Assembly: GCF_013393945.1 (NCBI RefSeq)
Contig: NZ_CP040297.1
Span: 2,868,804 to 2,932,803 of the forward strand
Source of the DNA: Nostoc sp. TCL26-01
GTDB taxonomy: Bacteria; Cyanobacteriota; Cyanobacteriia; Cyanobacteriales; Nostocaceae
DNA length: 64,000 nucleotides
Reading direction: 5' to 3'
Under the pieces are notes generated by a model. The model was not told where the DNA came from and made no database searches. It was given only the letters and a program-made list of their open reading frames with translations. The position numbers and the translations under genes are program-made. Of this stretch, positions 9,634-19,460 are shown one piece after another. The number at the start of each line of letters is the position of its first letter. Position 1 is the stretch's first letter.

Positions 9634-10305
9634 ATGAATTTAAATGAACTAGCAGCCAACGTGCAGCAACAACAACGCAGCACCCCCGATTTAATTACCG
9701 ATGCTTTGCGAGAAGCGATTCTGTGCGGCATTTTTCAGGAAGGACAATCTCTTAGACAAGATGAAATTGCCACCCAGTTTGGAGTGAGTCGCATTCCTGT
9801 GCGCGAAGCTTTGCGACAACTGGAGGCGGAAGGATTGGTAACACTACATCTCAATCGAGGGGCGATGGTTACCGTACTGACTGCTGCACAAGCCCAAGAA
9901 ATCTGTGAAATTCGCAGCGCCTTAGAAGTGACGGCGATACAGTTAGCAATCCCGAAAATTAGGGAAATAGATATCGAAAAAGCGACAGAAATTTTGACAG
10001 CCAGTAATCAAACCAATGATGCTGGGTTATTAGCAAAACTCAATTGGGAATTCCACGCCACACTCTACACCGCAGCCGAACGTCCAAGGCTACTAGCGAT
10101 GATTAAGACATTACACATAAATTGCGATCGCTATGTTCGTGTACAGATGACACAAATGGATTACCAAGAACACTCTCAAAAACAACACTATCAAATTTTA
10201 GCAGCCTGCCAAAAACGAGATGCAAAACTTGCAGTAAGTCTACTCAAACAACACATCGACACAGCTGGAGAACAGTTAGCGACTTATTTGCAAAATTGTC
10301 AATAG
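9634..10305 (+). CDS. GntR-family transcriptional regulator, FadR/FCD subfamily
   Basis: This is a 223-residue DNA-binding regulator. The N-terminal winged helix (residues 15-80) has [16 protein letters not shown] and the recognition region [20 protein letters not shown]. The C-terminal all-helical FCD ligand domain begins near [10 protein letters not shown], with metal-site candidates D/H in N-W-E-F-H-A-T-L-Y and a late H. The start ATG 9634 lies seven bases from a palindromic operator, which suggests autoregulation. The divergent neighbour is leuA, so a leucine-pathway or organic-acid ligand is a guess. The stop codon TAG is the first unit of a tandem CAATAGT repeat, so repeat growth begins exactly at the gene end. 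Confidence 0.88.
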   Translation: MNLNELAANVQQQQRSTPDLITDALREAILCGIFQEGQSLRQDEIATQFGVSRIPVREALRQLEAEGLVTLHLNRGAMVTVLTAAQAQEICEIRSALEVTAIQLAIPKIREIDIEKATEILTASNQTNDAGLLAKLNWEFHATLYTAAERPRLLAMIKTLHINCDRYVRVQMTQMDYQEHSQKQHYQILAACQKRDAKLAVSLLKQHIDTAGEQLATYLQNCQ

Positions 10306-10460
10306 TCAATAGTCAATAGTCAATAGTCAATAGTCATTAGTCAATAGTCATTAGTCAATAGTCATTAGTCAATAGTCATTAGTCATTGGTCATTGGTCAG
10401 AGGCAAGAGTCATTATTTCTTCATTTTGAATTTTGAATTTTGAATTTTGAATTGGTATCA
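10296..10460. repeat. Short tandem repeats (CAATAGT, CATTAGT and AATTTTG units)
   Basis: About 13 CAATAGT/CATTAGT heptamers run from inside the last codons of the GntR gene to about 10400. They are followed by four AATTTTG units at 10425-10455 and by CAGCACT units at 10459-10482. These are the same families as elsewhere in the window. Confidence 0.85.
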
Positions 10461-10485
10461 GCACTCAGCACTCAGCACTCATTAC

Positions 10486-12051
10486 TCACTCTCGGCTAAT
10501 CTCAAACAATCGACCTTGCGGGTAAATATTGGCTAATTTATAGTTAGATTCCAATTTCTTGAGTATTGCTTTTGACGGTTCCAGAACAAAAACAGTTTTA
10601 AAACCATCAGGAATTGATATATTGTCCTTAACCAATTTAAAGTTAGTATCTGAGTCAACCAAGTAACTCATAGATAATGCTCGATCCAAATTAGTCACCA
10701 TAACTAATGGACGATTTGCAGTGCTAATTATTGTCGATACCTTGGGGAAATGGGGACTCCCGAAAGCAGTCCATGATTTTGCTTGAGAAATTGTCAGACA
10801 GGATATTACACCACACAGAATGAGAAAAGATAAAGCAAACTGTCCCCAACGCCGATGAGAAGATTGAGTAGCAGTTAACCAATTCCCTATTACGTAAGCA
10901 ACCATTAACTCCACAGCCAAGACAAAAGGAATCAAGTAGCGCATCCGGCTAGAAATAGAACTCCCTGTGAGTAAGTCTTTCACCATCAGACTCACACCAG
11001 CAGCGATCGCTAACAATAGTAGTAGATTACGTACCTTACTGGGTGCATATCGACAAACTATATAAAGAGAAATTCCCAAGATCGCAAAGACAATAGGCAC
11101 AAAAAACCATTGTACCGCCTTGAAAAAACTGGGAGAGAAAAAAGGGTTATATACATCAATAAACAGCGTTTGTATTCCCTTAAACCAAGTATTGATTAAT
11201 CCCAAAGTAGAGTAACTTTCTGAAACTTGGTCAATGGAATGTGCCAACATATCAGAATTGATAAATGACCACAACCAAGGCAAGAAAGTGAGAGTACTAA
11301 TCCCTAATATCAAAAAATAAAAAGTTAGACTTTTGATATCGCGCAACTTTTCCTGAAAAATTATATAGCCTGTATGAGCTACCAAGACAAATCCAAACAG
11401 TACATTGGCATATAAACCAGCGACAATACTCAATCCATAAATCAGCCACCAAAGTAAGTTTTTTACACGCATTGCCTTGAGCAAACAAGCACAGGAAATC
11501 ACTGTAGTTGCGGCTAAAATACTGTAAGGACGGATAACTTGAGCATACTGTAAATGAAAGGGTGAAATACCTAGAATGATCACAGCTACTAAAGCAGTAG
11601 TTGGAGATGCAAATAATTCCACTCCCAGCCAGTAAACTCCTACTAAAGTAATTAAACTCAAGATTGCCGATAAACTTCTTTGAATAACTAGGGGATTATC
11701 AGAGAAATTTTGCAGAAGATATGACCAAAAAATAGTTAGAATTGGATATAAGGGTGGAAAAACATAAACTTTATCAATAACTTGCTCAAGCGATCGCTGT
11801 AAAGTTTTACTGGGGTCGATAAATAAATATTGTTTTAGTTCATTGATACTAAGAACATCTCTATCGAATTGCTCATAGGCTTTAACTTGTTGCCCATAAA
11901 TATAAGTTGATGAGAAAGTTTCATCAAAAGAATAAACTTTTTGTTCTAGATGGTAGAATCGTAAAAATATTCCTAATATGAGAGATAAGATAGAAATTAT
12001 GACTAACCAACGAGGAATTTTAAACTGCTTTTGTAATGTTTGATCTTCCAT
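10486..12051 (-). CDS. Polytopic membrane glycosyltransferase, GT39/ArnT-like
   Basis: This 521-residue protein has about eleven to twelve hydrophobic helices. A first helix at 15-30 is followed by a loop with F-Y-H-L-E-Q-K-V-Y-S-F-D-E-T-F, which carries the acidic D-E pair typical of protein mannosyltransferase/ArnT-like enzymes using polyprenyl-phosphate sugars. A second loop motif S-P-F-H-L-Q-Y-A-Q-V-I-R-P-Y is the usual Y-A-Q-E-x-R-P-Y-x-L element of the family. The C-terminal 90 residues form a small soluble domain facing the outside. It would transfer a sugar to a lipid or protein on the periplasmic side. Donor and acceptor are unknown, and there is no neighbour of the same pathway. Confidence 0.75.
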   Translation of the reverse strand: MEDQTLQKQFKIPRWLVIISILSLILGIFLRFYHLEQKVYSFDETFSSTYIYGQQVKAYEQFDRDVLSINELKQYLFIDPSKTLQRSLEQVIDKVYVFPPLYPILTIFWSYLLQNFSDNPLVIQRSLSAILSLITLVGVYWLGVELFASPTTALVAVIILGISPFHLQYAQVIRPYSILAATTVISCACLLKAMRVKNLLWWLIYGLSIVAGLYANVLFGFVLVAHTGYIIFQEKLRDIKSLTFYFLILGISTLTFLPWLWSFINSDMLAHSIDQVSESYSTLGLINTWFKGIQTLFIDVYNPFFSPSFFKAVQWFFVPIVFAILGISLYIVCRYAPSKVRNLLLLLAIAAGVSLMVKDLLTGSSISSRMRYLIPFVLAVELMVAYVIGNWLTATQSSHRRWGQFALSFLILCGVISCLTISQAKSWTAFGSPHFPKVSTIISTANRPLVMVTNLDRALSMSYLVDSDTNFKLVKDNISIPDGFKTVFVLEPSKAILKKLESNYKLANIYPQGRLFEISRE

Positions 12052-12089
12052 AAATATTCACAAAATCAAGCCATCAAATTTTTCTTTGT

Positions 12090-12150
12090 AGGTTGGTGTA
12101 ACGTAGTGAAACCGAACATAATTTTGGGGTTACGCTGCTAAACCCAACCT
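12090..12150. repeat. Hairpin-forming dispersed repeat
   Basis: AGGTTGG at 12090-12096 pairs with CCAACCT at 12144-12150, with a partly complementary inner pair (GTAACG and GGTTAC). This is a palindromic intergenic element between two minus-strand genes. Confidence 0.5.
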
Positions 12151-12225
12151 AAATTAATTATAAGTTTGACAAGAATATTCTATTTTATTAATTGTGTGAA
12201 AATTCTCAATATCACCAATCAATTA

Positions 12226-12666
12226 TTAATCGCTATTATTCTCTTTTTGAGAGCCATTGCGATCGCGTTTGAGACTTTCTTCTAAAGCTTGGATTTGCTC
12301 ACGACGAGCTTCTAATTCTAGAGTGCGACGTGCTAAATCTTGGTTTTGCAAAGTTAGAGATTGTCGCCATTGTTCTGCGCGTTCTGCTTCTTGTTGCAAA
12401 AATTCTGGTGTAATTCCAGTAGTTAGATAAGTTTGCACCAAATGTAATACCCATACATTAGCATCTTCGATTTTTTCAATATCACCTGTAGGGGAAAGTT
12501 CTACTAAAACCAGTGAATTGTCACTCATAGTATTTCTCTTACCCAAAAGAATAAACGCTTCTTCTGGGATCATTGTCCAGATATTGTCAGCCTCTTGACG
12601 CGCTAATAAGCGTAACTGATACTGATCTAAAAATTCATTTTTATGTACCTGGGCTAGATATAGCAT
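12226..12666 (-). CDS. Hypothetical protein with C-terminal coiled coil
   Basis: This is a 146-residue protein of unknown function. Residues 1-100 look like a compact domain (M-L-Y-L-A-Q-V-H-K-N-E-F, then W-T-M-I-P-E-E-A-F-I-L-L). Residues 85-137 are rich in E, Q, R and A with heptad spacing, consistent with a coiled coil. The tail is charged (D-R-N-G-S-Q-K-E-N-N-S-D). I believe similar small proteins occur in other filamentous cyanobacteria but cannot name a family. It lies 126 bases downstream of valS on the same strand and could be cotranscribed. Confidence 0.65.
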   Translation of the reverse strand: MLYLAQVHKNEFLDQYQLRLLARQEADNIWTMIPEEAFILLGKRNTMSDNSLVLVELSPTGDIEKIEDANVWVLHLVQTYLTTGITPEFLQQEAERAEQWRQSLTLQNQDLARRTLELEARREQIQALEESLKRDRNGSQKENNSD

Positions 12667-12791
12667 GGTTTTTGTGGTGCTTTCATATTAAATTTTAAAT
12701 TTCTATACTATTTTTGAATTTTAATTTTTGAAGAATTTTTGCTTGTAAAGCGGTAATGAGAAAGTGATTATTTTCCCATTACCTATTGCAA

Positions 12792-15700
12792 CTATGCTAA
12801 ATCACGCAGGCGTAGACGCAAAATCTCTGCTTGTTTTTCTGCCTCAGCTAAAGCCTCTCTAGCACTTTGTACTACATCTGCTGGGGCTTTATCCACAAAC
12901 TTAGAATTGCTTAATCTAGCTTTGAGAGATTGAGCTTCAGCCTCGACTTTACTAATACTTCTCTCTAGTTTGGCACGTAAAGCTGCGGTATCTACCACTC
13001 CAGCCAAGGGAATGACAACTTGTACAGTTCCTACCACGCCAGCGATCGCTTTTTCTGTGTCCTGTGATGCTGTTGCTGAGAGATTCTTGTCAGTGGTTGT
13101 GGCGAAGAACTGAGCGAAGAAATTTTGTCTGGCTTTGGTAGACAATAAATTACGGGCTATAAACCAGCAGCTATAACCAAAGCCCACAATTTCAAAGAAA
13201 CTAGCAAACCAGGGAAAATCATCAATCGTATCTGCTACAGCCACAGCTATCCTAGCAAAAACGATCGCCCCGATAATCAAGCCAATTGCTTTTAAACCCC
13301 TCTGTGGTTTTTTCTGTGTAACTGTCTGCGCCTTGGGTTCGCTAGCAATAGTTAAAGTCTCCACTTTGGCTAAATCTTGAATATAAGACTTTCCAGCCAT
13401 GAGGATTTGCTTTTCCGCCTCACTATCAGTTTGCAAGTTCGCCGTAATTTTTGCCCCTGGTTTCACTTCCGCCTCAGCGCGTAAGTTGCGAATGGTGCGG
13501 ATAGTACCAATTAGCAGGGCAAACTGTTCCTCCAAGGCGGGATTAATCAAGTTTGTATCTGCTTGGGGATAAAGTTGTAAAGCTAGGGTTTCTTGAGAAT
13601 CTGCTGGTTGTTGAGTCAGCGTTTGCCAAATCTCCTCTGTAATGTGAGGCATAAAGGGATGGAGTAACTTTAAAATCCCTTCTAGTACATAGGCGAGAGT
13701 TTGTTGTGCTACTTTTCGTGATGTGGGGTCTGCGTTTGGCTGGAGACGAGATTTAACCAGTTCAATATACCAGTCACAAAAATCACCCCAAATAAACTCG
13801 TATAATCCCTTTGCTGCTTCCCCTAAACCATAGTTATCAATAGAATTTGTGGTTTGTCTAACAACTTGATGATAGCGAGAAAGAATCCAGCGATCGCTCA
13901 ATTCTAGGGATGGGTATTTCTCTGTACCCAGTTCCCAGTCCCCAGTCGCCAATCCATCCAGATTCATCATCACAAATCTAGCGGCGTTCCACAACTTATT
14001 GGCAAAGTTCCGCGATGCTTCTACTGATGATGATTCATCCTTTTTCCGGTCATATTCCAAGCGAATATCTTGCCCAGCACCGGCGACTTCTTTAACCAAG
14101 GTGTAGCGTAGGGCATCAGTACCATATTTAGCAATCAGCAACAGTGGATCAATCCCATTATTCGCTGACTTGGACATCTTTTTATTATTTTCATCCCGCA
14201 CCAAACCGTGAATATAAACAGTTTGGAAGGGCATTTTTCCAGTGAAATGACCAGCCATCATCGTCATTCTGGCTACCCAGAAAAAGATGATATCAAAGCC
14301 TGTAACAAGGGTAGTAGTGGGATAATAAGTTGCTAAATCCGGGGTTTGTTCTGGCCAGCCCAAAGTCGAAAACGGCCACAGTCCCGAAGAAAACCAAGTA
14401 TCTAAGACATCTGGGTCTTGTTCTATCTGGACATTTTCCCCAAATTGTGATTTGGCTTTCTCCCAAGCTGCATCAGCCGATTTTGCTACCACAAACGGCG
14501 TATTATCGGTAATTTGTCCTCCCGTTTCACTCACCGCATACCAAGCGGGGATTTGATGACCCCACCACAACTGTCGAGAAATACACCAATCTCGCAGACT
14601 CACCAACCAGTCACGGTAGACCTTTGTCCAACGTTGGGGAACAAACTCTGGAGAATTTTGTTGGTCGAGAAATTCTAACGCCTTATTTGCCAGGGGACGA
14701 ATTTTCACGAACCACTGAGTAGATAATAAAGGTTCAATGGGAACCTTACCGCGATCGCTATAAGGAACAGTATGTTTATAATCTTCTATCTTCACCAAAA
14801 AACCATCAGCTTCTAGGCGAGATACCACATTTTTCCTAGCCACAAAACGGTCTTGTCCCTCAAACTCCCCAGCATTAGCATTGAGAGTACCATTTTTATT
14901 CAGAATATTAATAAACGGCAGATTGTGACGCTTACCCATTTCAAAATCATTCAGGTCATGGGCTGGTGTCACCTTCACACAACCAGTACCAAAACTGGGG
15001 TCAACTAATTCATCACCAATTATCGGGATTTCTCGTTGCATAATTGGCAAAGTCAAGGTTTTGCCAATTAAATGCTTATATCTTTCATCATGAGGATTAA
15101 CTGCTACCCCAGTATCACCAAGCATAGTTTCTGGTCGAGTCGTCGCCACTTCCACATCACCAGAACCATCACTCAAAGGATAACGGAAATGCCAGAGATT
15201 TCCCTCAACCTCTTTATTTTCCACCTCCACATCAGATACAGCCGATTGAGTAGCCGGACACCAGTTAACTAAATACTCACCCCGATAAATCAACCCTTCA
15301 TCATAAAGACTCACAAAAGCTTCCAAAACAGCTTTCGATAAGCCCTCATCTAAAGTAAACCTTTCCCGCGACCAATCTACCGACACACCCAAGCGTCGCA
15401 GCTGATTAACAATCGTTCCCCCTGATTCTGCTTTCCATTGCCAAGAACGTGCCATAAATTGTTCCCGTCCCAACTCATAGCGAGTTTTGCCCTCACTTTT
15501 GAGTTGTTTTTCCAGGATAGTATGGACTGCAATACTGGCGTGGTCAGTTCCCGGTAGCCACAGAGTATTGCGTCCTTGCATTCGGTGATAACGTACCAGC
15601 ACATCAATCAACGCACTCTCAAAAGCATGACCCATGTGCAAACTACCAGTCACATTTGGCGGTGGAATCACCACACAATAAGGTTCTCCACCATGATTAG

Positions 15701-15803
15701 GGTCAGCTTTGTAAATTTGGTTTTCTTCCCAGAATTTTTGCCACTTTGCTTCAGTAGAAAAAGGGTCATACAAACTGGGAAGATTCGGTATAGTTGCGGT
15801 CAT
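12792..15803 (-). CDS. valS: Valyl-tRNA synthetase with inserted CAAD membrane domain
   Basis: It charges tRNA-Val. The class I signatures are [14 protein letters not shown] at 46-60 and K-M-S-K-S near 540, with the editing domain ([14 protein letters not shown]) between them. The anticodon-binding domain follows at about 640-800 and a C-terminal coiled-coil arm at about 945-1003. Between the last two, residues about 835-905 form an insertion with two hydrophobic helices ([16 protein letters not shown] and [15 protein letters not shown]). This is the CAAD domain known from some cyanobacterial synthetases, where it anchors the enzyme to thylakoid membranes. The length of 1003 exceeds the usual 880-950 because of it. 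Confidence 0.95.
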   Translation of the reverse strand: MTATIPNLPSLYDPFSTEAKWQKFWEENQIYKADPNHGGEPYCVVIPPPNVTGSLHMGHAFESALIDVLVRYHRMQGRNTLWLPGTDHASIAVHTILEKQLKSEGKTRYELGREQFMARSWQWKAESGGTIVNQLRRLGVSVDWSRERFTLDEGLSKAVLEAFVSLYDEGLIYRGEYLVNWCPATQSAVSDVEVENKEVEGNLWHFRYPLSDGSGDVEVATTRPETMLGDTGVAVNPHDERYKHLIGKTLTLPIMQREIPIIGDELVDPSFGTGCVKVTPAHDLNDFEMGKRHNLPFINILNKNGTLNANAGEFEGQDRFVARKNVVSRLEADGFLVKIEDYKHTVPYSDRGKVPIEPLLSTQWFVKIRPLANKALEFLDQQNSPEFVPQRWTKVYRDWLVSLRDWCISRQLWWGHQIPAWYAVSETGGQITDNTPFVVAKSADAAWEKAKSQFGENVQIEQDPDVLDTWFSSGLWPFSTLGWPEQTPDLATYYPTTTLVTGFDIIFFWVARMTMMAGHFTGKMPFQTVYIHGLVRDENNKKMSKSANNGIDPLLLIAKYGTDALRYTLVKEVAGAGQDIRLEYDRKKDESSSVEASRNFANKLWNAARFVMMNLDGLATGDWELGTEKYPSLELSDRWILSRYHQVVRQTTNSIDNYGLGEAAKGLYEFIWGDFCDWYIELVKSRLQPNADPTSRKVAQQTLAYVLEGILKLLHPFMPHITEEIWQTLTQQPADSQETLALQLYPQADTNLINPALEEQFALLIGTIRTIRNLRAEAEVKPGAKITANLQTDSEAEKQILMAGKSYIQDLAKVETLTIASEPKAQTVTQKKPQRGLKAIGLIIGAIVFARIAVAVADTIDDFPWFASFFEIVGFGYSCWFIARNLLSTKARQNFFAQFFATTTDKNLSATASQDTEKAIAGVVGTVQVVIPLAGVVDTAALRAKLERSISKVEAEAQSLKARLSNSKFVDKAPADVVQSAREALAEAEKQAEILRLRLRDLA

Positions 15804-15983
15804 TCTGGGAAATTTACTTTTGGAAGGACTCTAATAAATTTTGCCACAGGGTTGGGGGATTAGGGAGATCGCTATTTTCATGATTATCCTACTTTTAGTG
15901 TCTAAGTGATGCCTCCGGCGGGCTACAACTAAGCCTTTATTCAGAGTACAATAAGTTCCCGCATCAAAGAACGTCGATAAATC

Positions 15984-16853
15984 ATGGCAAAAGCCGCAGA
16001 TACCAGCACGAAAAAGCTCATTAGTCTGGCACCGGATAATTGGGTACGATGGGTGACAAATATACCGAATATTCAAGCCGGGGAAATTTTATCTGGGGAA
16101 TTTCAATGGATTAGTCGAGAAACTGATGTCTTAATTCGGGCTAGAAGTCCGGAATTCGGAGAATTTTTAGTATTAAATGAATTACAGTTACGCTACACCA
16201 ACAAAATGCCTCGACGAGTCCGTTCCTACGCAGCATTGGCAGAAGAAAAGTATGAATTACCAACCTATCCCGTATTAATTAATATTTTACCGACAACTGA
16301 TTTAGAAATCCCCACAACTTTTACATCAAATGTTTATGGTTTAAGAGCAGTTCAAGATTACCGGGTAATTAACTTATGGGAAGTAGATGTGAATATACCA
16401 TTTCAACAACCCTTACCATCATTATTACCATTCGTGCCGATTCTCCAAGGAGGAAATGATGAATCTATAATTAGAGAAGCCTTGCAAATTTTGCGTCGAG
16501 ACGAAGACTTAAACCAATTGGAGACGGTTTTAGCCTTTTTTGCTACCTTTGTCTTAGAAAGTGCCGTTGTTCAAGAGATTATGAGGTGGGATATGGGAGT
16601 TCTCAGGGAGTCACCTTGGTATCAAGAAATATTCCGAGAGGGCGAAGCACGCGGGGAAGCACGCGGGGAAGCACGCGGCGAAGTTAGGGGAATTATTGTC
16701 AGTATTGAAATGAGTTTAGAAACAAAATTTGGGAGTCAGGGACTAGAGTTAATGTCCCGAATTTCCCAAATTACAGATTTGCAACAATTGCAGGGAATTT
16801 TACGGAGTGTAGTTTTAGCAAATTCTGTTGAGGAAATACAACAAATTTTATAA
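15984..16853 (+). CDS. Rpn-family PD-(D/E)XK nuclease-like protein with DUF4351-type C-terminus
   Basis: This 289-residue protein has a nuclease-like core of the recombination-promoting/putative transposase type: D-V-L-I-R-A-R-S-P, then E-F-L-V-L-N-E-L-Q-L-R-Y. The E-x-Q in the latter would be the catalytic E-x-K-like strand. R-V-R-S-Y-A-A-L-A-E-E-K-Y and Y-P-V-L-I-N-I-L-P follow. Residues 215-232 are an exact small tandem repeat, G-E-A-R three times then G-E-V-R, reflected in repeated GGGGAAGCACGC DNA. The C-terminal helical part (I-E-M-S-L-E-T-K-F-G, then I-T-D-L-Q-Q-L-Q) matches DUF4351. Such genes are multicopy in cyanobacteria. Fragments of the same superfamily sit at 39516 and 40930. 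Confidence 0.75.
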   Translation: MAKAADTSTKKLISLAPDNWVRWVTNIPNIQAGEILSGEFQWISRETDVLIRARSPEFGEFLVLNELQLRYTNKMPRRVRSYAALAEEKYELPTYPVLINILPTTDLEIPTTFTSNVYGLRAVQDYRVINLWEVDVNIPFQQPLPSLLPFVPILQGGNDESIIREALQILRRDEDLNQLETVLAFFATFVLESAVVQEIMRWDMGVLRESPWYQEIFREGEARGEARGEARGEVRGIIVSIEMSLETKFGSQGLELMSRISQITDLQQLQGILRSVVLANSVEEIQQIL

Positions 16854-16887
16854 GTATTTATCTGTGCGATTGGCGTGTAATGACTCT

Positions 16888-17898
16888 TTAATTCTGATTT
16901 CTAGCAGCCAAGAATTTGAGCTGATGGTACAGACAACCAATCTGCGGTAAGTTTACTCCTAGTGCTTGAGCTTTGCGTAATGAGTTGCCAAATATTGCTT
17001 CGATTTCTAAGGGACGAGACTGATCATAGTCGATTTTCATACTAGTGCGGTAAGGCTTCATCTTGACGGTGTAATCAAGCATGGTTTGAATAAAGTTATC
17101 TGGAATGATGCGTCCCATAATCTTTGCCCCGGCTTGGACTTCATACATTAATTGTTCCACTAGTGTACGGGTATGGGGATTTGCCATTAATTCATCAGTT
17201 CTAGCATTGAGAATCACAGACAAGCCATTATAGGGAATATTCCACACCAGTTTTTTCCACCGTCCTAGTAATAAGTCCTCAACTAACTCAATTGCGATCC
17301 CCGCAGCTTGAAATTCACAGGCAATTTGCTGCATTCTTTCTGTAATTCCTGCCGGAACATATTCAGAGCTATACTCACCCAAGGTAATCTGTCCATAATC
17401 CAAGTGATGAATATATCCTGGACTGACTTTATTAGAACACAGGAAGCACAAACCACCAATCACATAAGCGCTACTAACAATTTGGGCAACTTCTTCTTCC
17501 ACACCCAAACCATTCTGTAACACCAAAACCACGCCATCATCTTTAACAACTGGTGGTAATAACTTTGGTAGCAAATGATTTTGTGTTGTCTTCAGTGCTA
17601 CAACAACAACATCGCACTGAGGCATTTTTGCCACATCGTTATAAGCATGAACCTGGGGAAGGGTAAAGTCGCCGTCCTTCGACTTAACAATTAAACCATG
17701 TTGACTAACTTGTTCGTAATCACTCTTGAGCAAAAAGTGGACATTTACGCCAGCTTTTTGTAACTTAGCACCATAAAATCCCCCTAATGCACCAGTACCC
17801 AAAATAGCGTATTTGCGATCAGCGAGGCTGGGTACAAAGCGATCGCTACTTTCCCCTAAAGTATCAACACCTAAACTGGAGCTTATCCCATCGCTCAT
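16888..17898 (-). CDS. Ketopantoate reductase-like (PanE/ApbA family) oxidoreductase
   Basis: A protein of about 336 residues with an N-terminal NADP-binding fold starting Y-A-I-L-G-T-G-A-L-G-G-F-Y-G (G-x-G-x-x-G). The family segment V-V-V-A-L-K-T-T-Q-N and L-V-L-Q-N-G-L-G-V-E-E follow, and then a helical C-terminal catalytic domain with W-K-K-L-V-W-N-I-P-Y-N-G-L. In that domain the K and N correspond to the PanE catalytic lysine and substrate-binding asparagine. It would reduce 2-dehydropantoate or a related keto acid. The ATG at 17898 is used; a GTG at 17910 is also in frame. Several PanE paralogs are usual in cyanobacteria, so the exact substrate is open. Confidence 0.8.
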   Translation of the reverse strand: MSDGISSSLGVDTLGESSDRFVPSLADRKYAILGTGALGGFYGAKLQKAGVNVHFLLKSDYEQVSQHGLIVKSKDGDFTLPQVHAYNDVAKMPQCDVVVVALKTTQNHLLPKLLPPVVKDDGVVLVLQNGLGVEEEVAQIVSSAYVIGGLCFLCSNKVSPGYIHHLDYGQITLGEYSSEYVPAGITERMQQIACEFQAAGIAIELVEDLLLGRWKKLVWNIPYNGLSVILNARTDELMANPHTRTLVEQLMYEVQAGAKIMGRIIPDNFIQTMLDYTVKMKPYRTSMKIDYDQSRPLEIEAIFGNSLRKAQALGVNLPQIGCLYHQLKFLAARNQN

Positions 17899-18104
17899 AG
17901 TATTTTGCACACAATTTTCTGATGATCATCATAGAGGAGTGTCGGTGACGAGTGGAGAGGGCTGAGTGATGGGTGATGATAATTTTTCTCTGCTTGCCAT
18001 CCTTATACCCTCTTCCCCCTCAAAAATTTTAGACAATTTTTGTCATAAAAATTAAAATTGTTTTACTTTAATTTAAAATTTTTGACAGAGATTAGGATAA
18101 ACAG

Positions 18105-18506
18105 ATGGCTGATATTGTTGATATTGCAGTTGGTGCGGATTCTTTTAAAACTCTAGTGACGGCTGTACAAGCTGCTGGGTTAGTAGAAACATTAAAAAGT
18201 CCAGGCCCCTTTACCGTCTTTGCACCAAATGATGATGCTTTTGCTAAGTTACCACCAGGAACTATACAAACTTTGGTGCAAAATATTCCCCAGTTAACTA
18301 GAATCTTAACTTATCATGTCGTTCCGGGAAAGCTCAAACAAGCCGACTTAGCCAAACTTGGCACAGTCATATCTGTAGAAGGTTCACCCATTAAAATAGA
18401 TTGTGCTGATGGTTTTGAAGTCAAAAATGCCACAGTATTAGCGGCAGATATCGAAGCTGATAATGGTGTCATTCATGTGATCGATACTGTGATTTTGATG
18501 GGTTAA
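18105..18506 (+). CDS. Fasciclin (FAS1) domain protein
   Basis: A single FAS1 domain fills the 133 residues. The H1 motif is [11 protein letters not shown] (35-45), the YH motif L-T-Y-H-V-V-P-G-K (65-73) and the H2-like end [12 protein letters not shown] (120-131). There is no signal peptide, so this copy appears cytoplasmic, as in many cyanobacterial one-domain versions. FAS1 domains mediate adhesion or ligand binding, but the specific partner is unknown. A run of A/T-rich sequence with GACAGAGATTAGGA lies just before the ATG. Confidence 0.9.
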   Translation: MADIVDIAVGADSFKTLVTAVQAAGLVETLKSPGPFTVFAPNDDAFAKLPPGTIQTLVQNIPQLTRILTYHVVPGKLKQADLAKLGTVISVEGSPIKIDCADGFEVKNATVLAADIEADNGVIHVIDTVILMG

Positions 18507-18705
18507 TTTTAGATCAGGTGGGTAATACTCACCTGACTTATAATTCACTATTAGACTTACTGATTACATACATAAGTAGGTAACTATATTCTTTAAATTA
18601 TGTTAAATATTCGTTGTAGTATTTACCTTAGCTATATGCTGAGTTAAGTTGATATATCTAAAAATATATTGAGTTTTTAGATAGTAACTTTATCCCTACA
18701 GATTA

Positions 18706-19041
18706 ATGCTCGATTTTCACACCTTGTTTGAATTCTCCCGTACTAACTGCGCGGGGATTTGTGCGTTCCTCATACCAGCCAACTTACTAGCTACATTGGT
18801 GACAATTATTCTGGCTGTGTTAAATCGTCCCATCCACCAAATGTGGCAATCTATCAGCGTAGCCAGTATTTTTGCTTTTTTGATGATACTCCACGTTTAC
18901 ACCTGGTTTGCCATTGGTGTCATCATGGCTCCTACGTACATTCTCTTGGGTTTAGCAGTGACTTGTTTAGCAAGTAACCTGATAGCTGTAATTGTGCATA
19001 AGCGGACAAAATTTTTCAGTAATGCCTTGATTGGTAATTAA
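18706..19041 (+). CDS. Small three-helix membrane protein, unknown function
   Basis: This 111-residue protein has hydrophobic segments at about 18-38 (I-C-A-F-L-I-P-A-N-L-L-A-T-L-V-T-I-I-L), 50-70 and 76-96, and a basic tail (H-K-R-T-K-F-F). A conserved-looking first helix contains C-A-G-I-C and an N-L residue pair. No family is recognised. It is followed by a hairpin repeat and then the acyl cluster, and no operon partner is evident. Confidence 0.6.
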   Translation: MLDFHTLFEFSRTNCAGICAFLIPANLLATLVTIILAVLNRPIHQMWQSISVASIFAFLMILHVYTWFAIGVIMAPTYILLGLAVTCLASNLIAVIVHKRTKFFSNALIGN

Positions 19042-19057
19042 ATGTGTACTTTTGTAT

Positions 19058-19110
19058 CTTTGTGGTAAAATATACTGCTTTTTACCACAAAGACACGGAG
19101 ACACAAAGAT
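19058..19110. repeat. Hairpin repeat element of the dispersed CCACAAAGACACGGAG family
   Basis: CTTTGTGGTAAAA at 19058-19070 and TTTTACCACAAAG at 19080-19092 form a perfect 13-bp inverted repeat around nine bases. Complementarity continues outward with one mismatch. The right arm runs into CACGGAGACACAAAG, a repeat also found near 2990 and 48430. It may also serve as a terminator after the small membrane protein gene. Confidence 0.65.
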
Positions 19111-19392
19111 GATCACAATACCTGCGCGTGGTGTAGATAAACAATTTTTCTACTAAAAATACTGGTGAAGGGAACTGTTAGTGAGTTGTAGGCGATCGCC
19201 CCTCGCCTTTTCTCTACAAAAAAATTTTATAGTAAATTCACAATCATTACTTACACATACATACCTAAATGTAGCGCGAACACACGAAAATTAGTACTTT
19301 CGCTAATTTGAACACGCCCAACACACCAATAACATCTGTACTCTAAATTTATTTTTTTAGTGAAAACACCGAATAATATATTCCACTAGATA

Positions 19393-19417
19393 GATCAGTG
19401 TGTCAAGATTACTGATC
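19393..19417. promoter_or_regulatory. Candidate operator: inverted repeat upstream of the acyl cluster
   Basis: GATCAGT (19393-19399) and ACTGATC (19411-19417) form a perfect 7-bp inverted repeat with an 11-base spacer, 44-120 bases before the possible starts of the fatty-acyl-AMP ligase. It could be a regulator site or a small stem-loop. The support is only symmetry and position. Confidence 0.3.
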
Positions 19418-19460
19418 AATAGGTAAAAAAATCTCTGGCTAGCTCATATCTCAGTAAGAT

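Noticed and set aside
9558..9731. N-terminal extension of leuA by 58 residues
   Set aside because: It would overlap the divergent regulator and its operators, is Cys-rich and unlike LeuA, and the ATG at 9557 has a good ribosome site.
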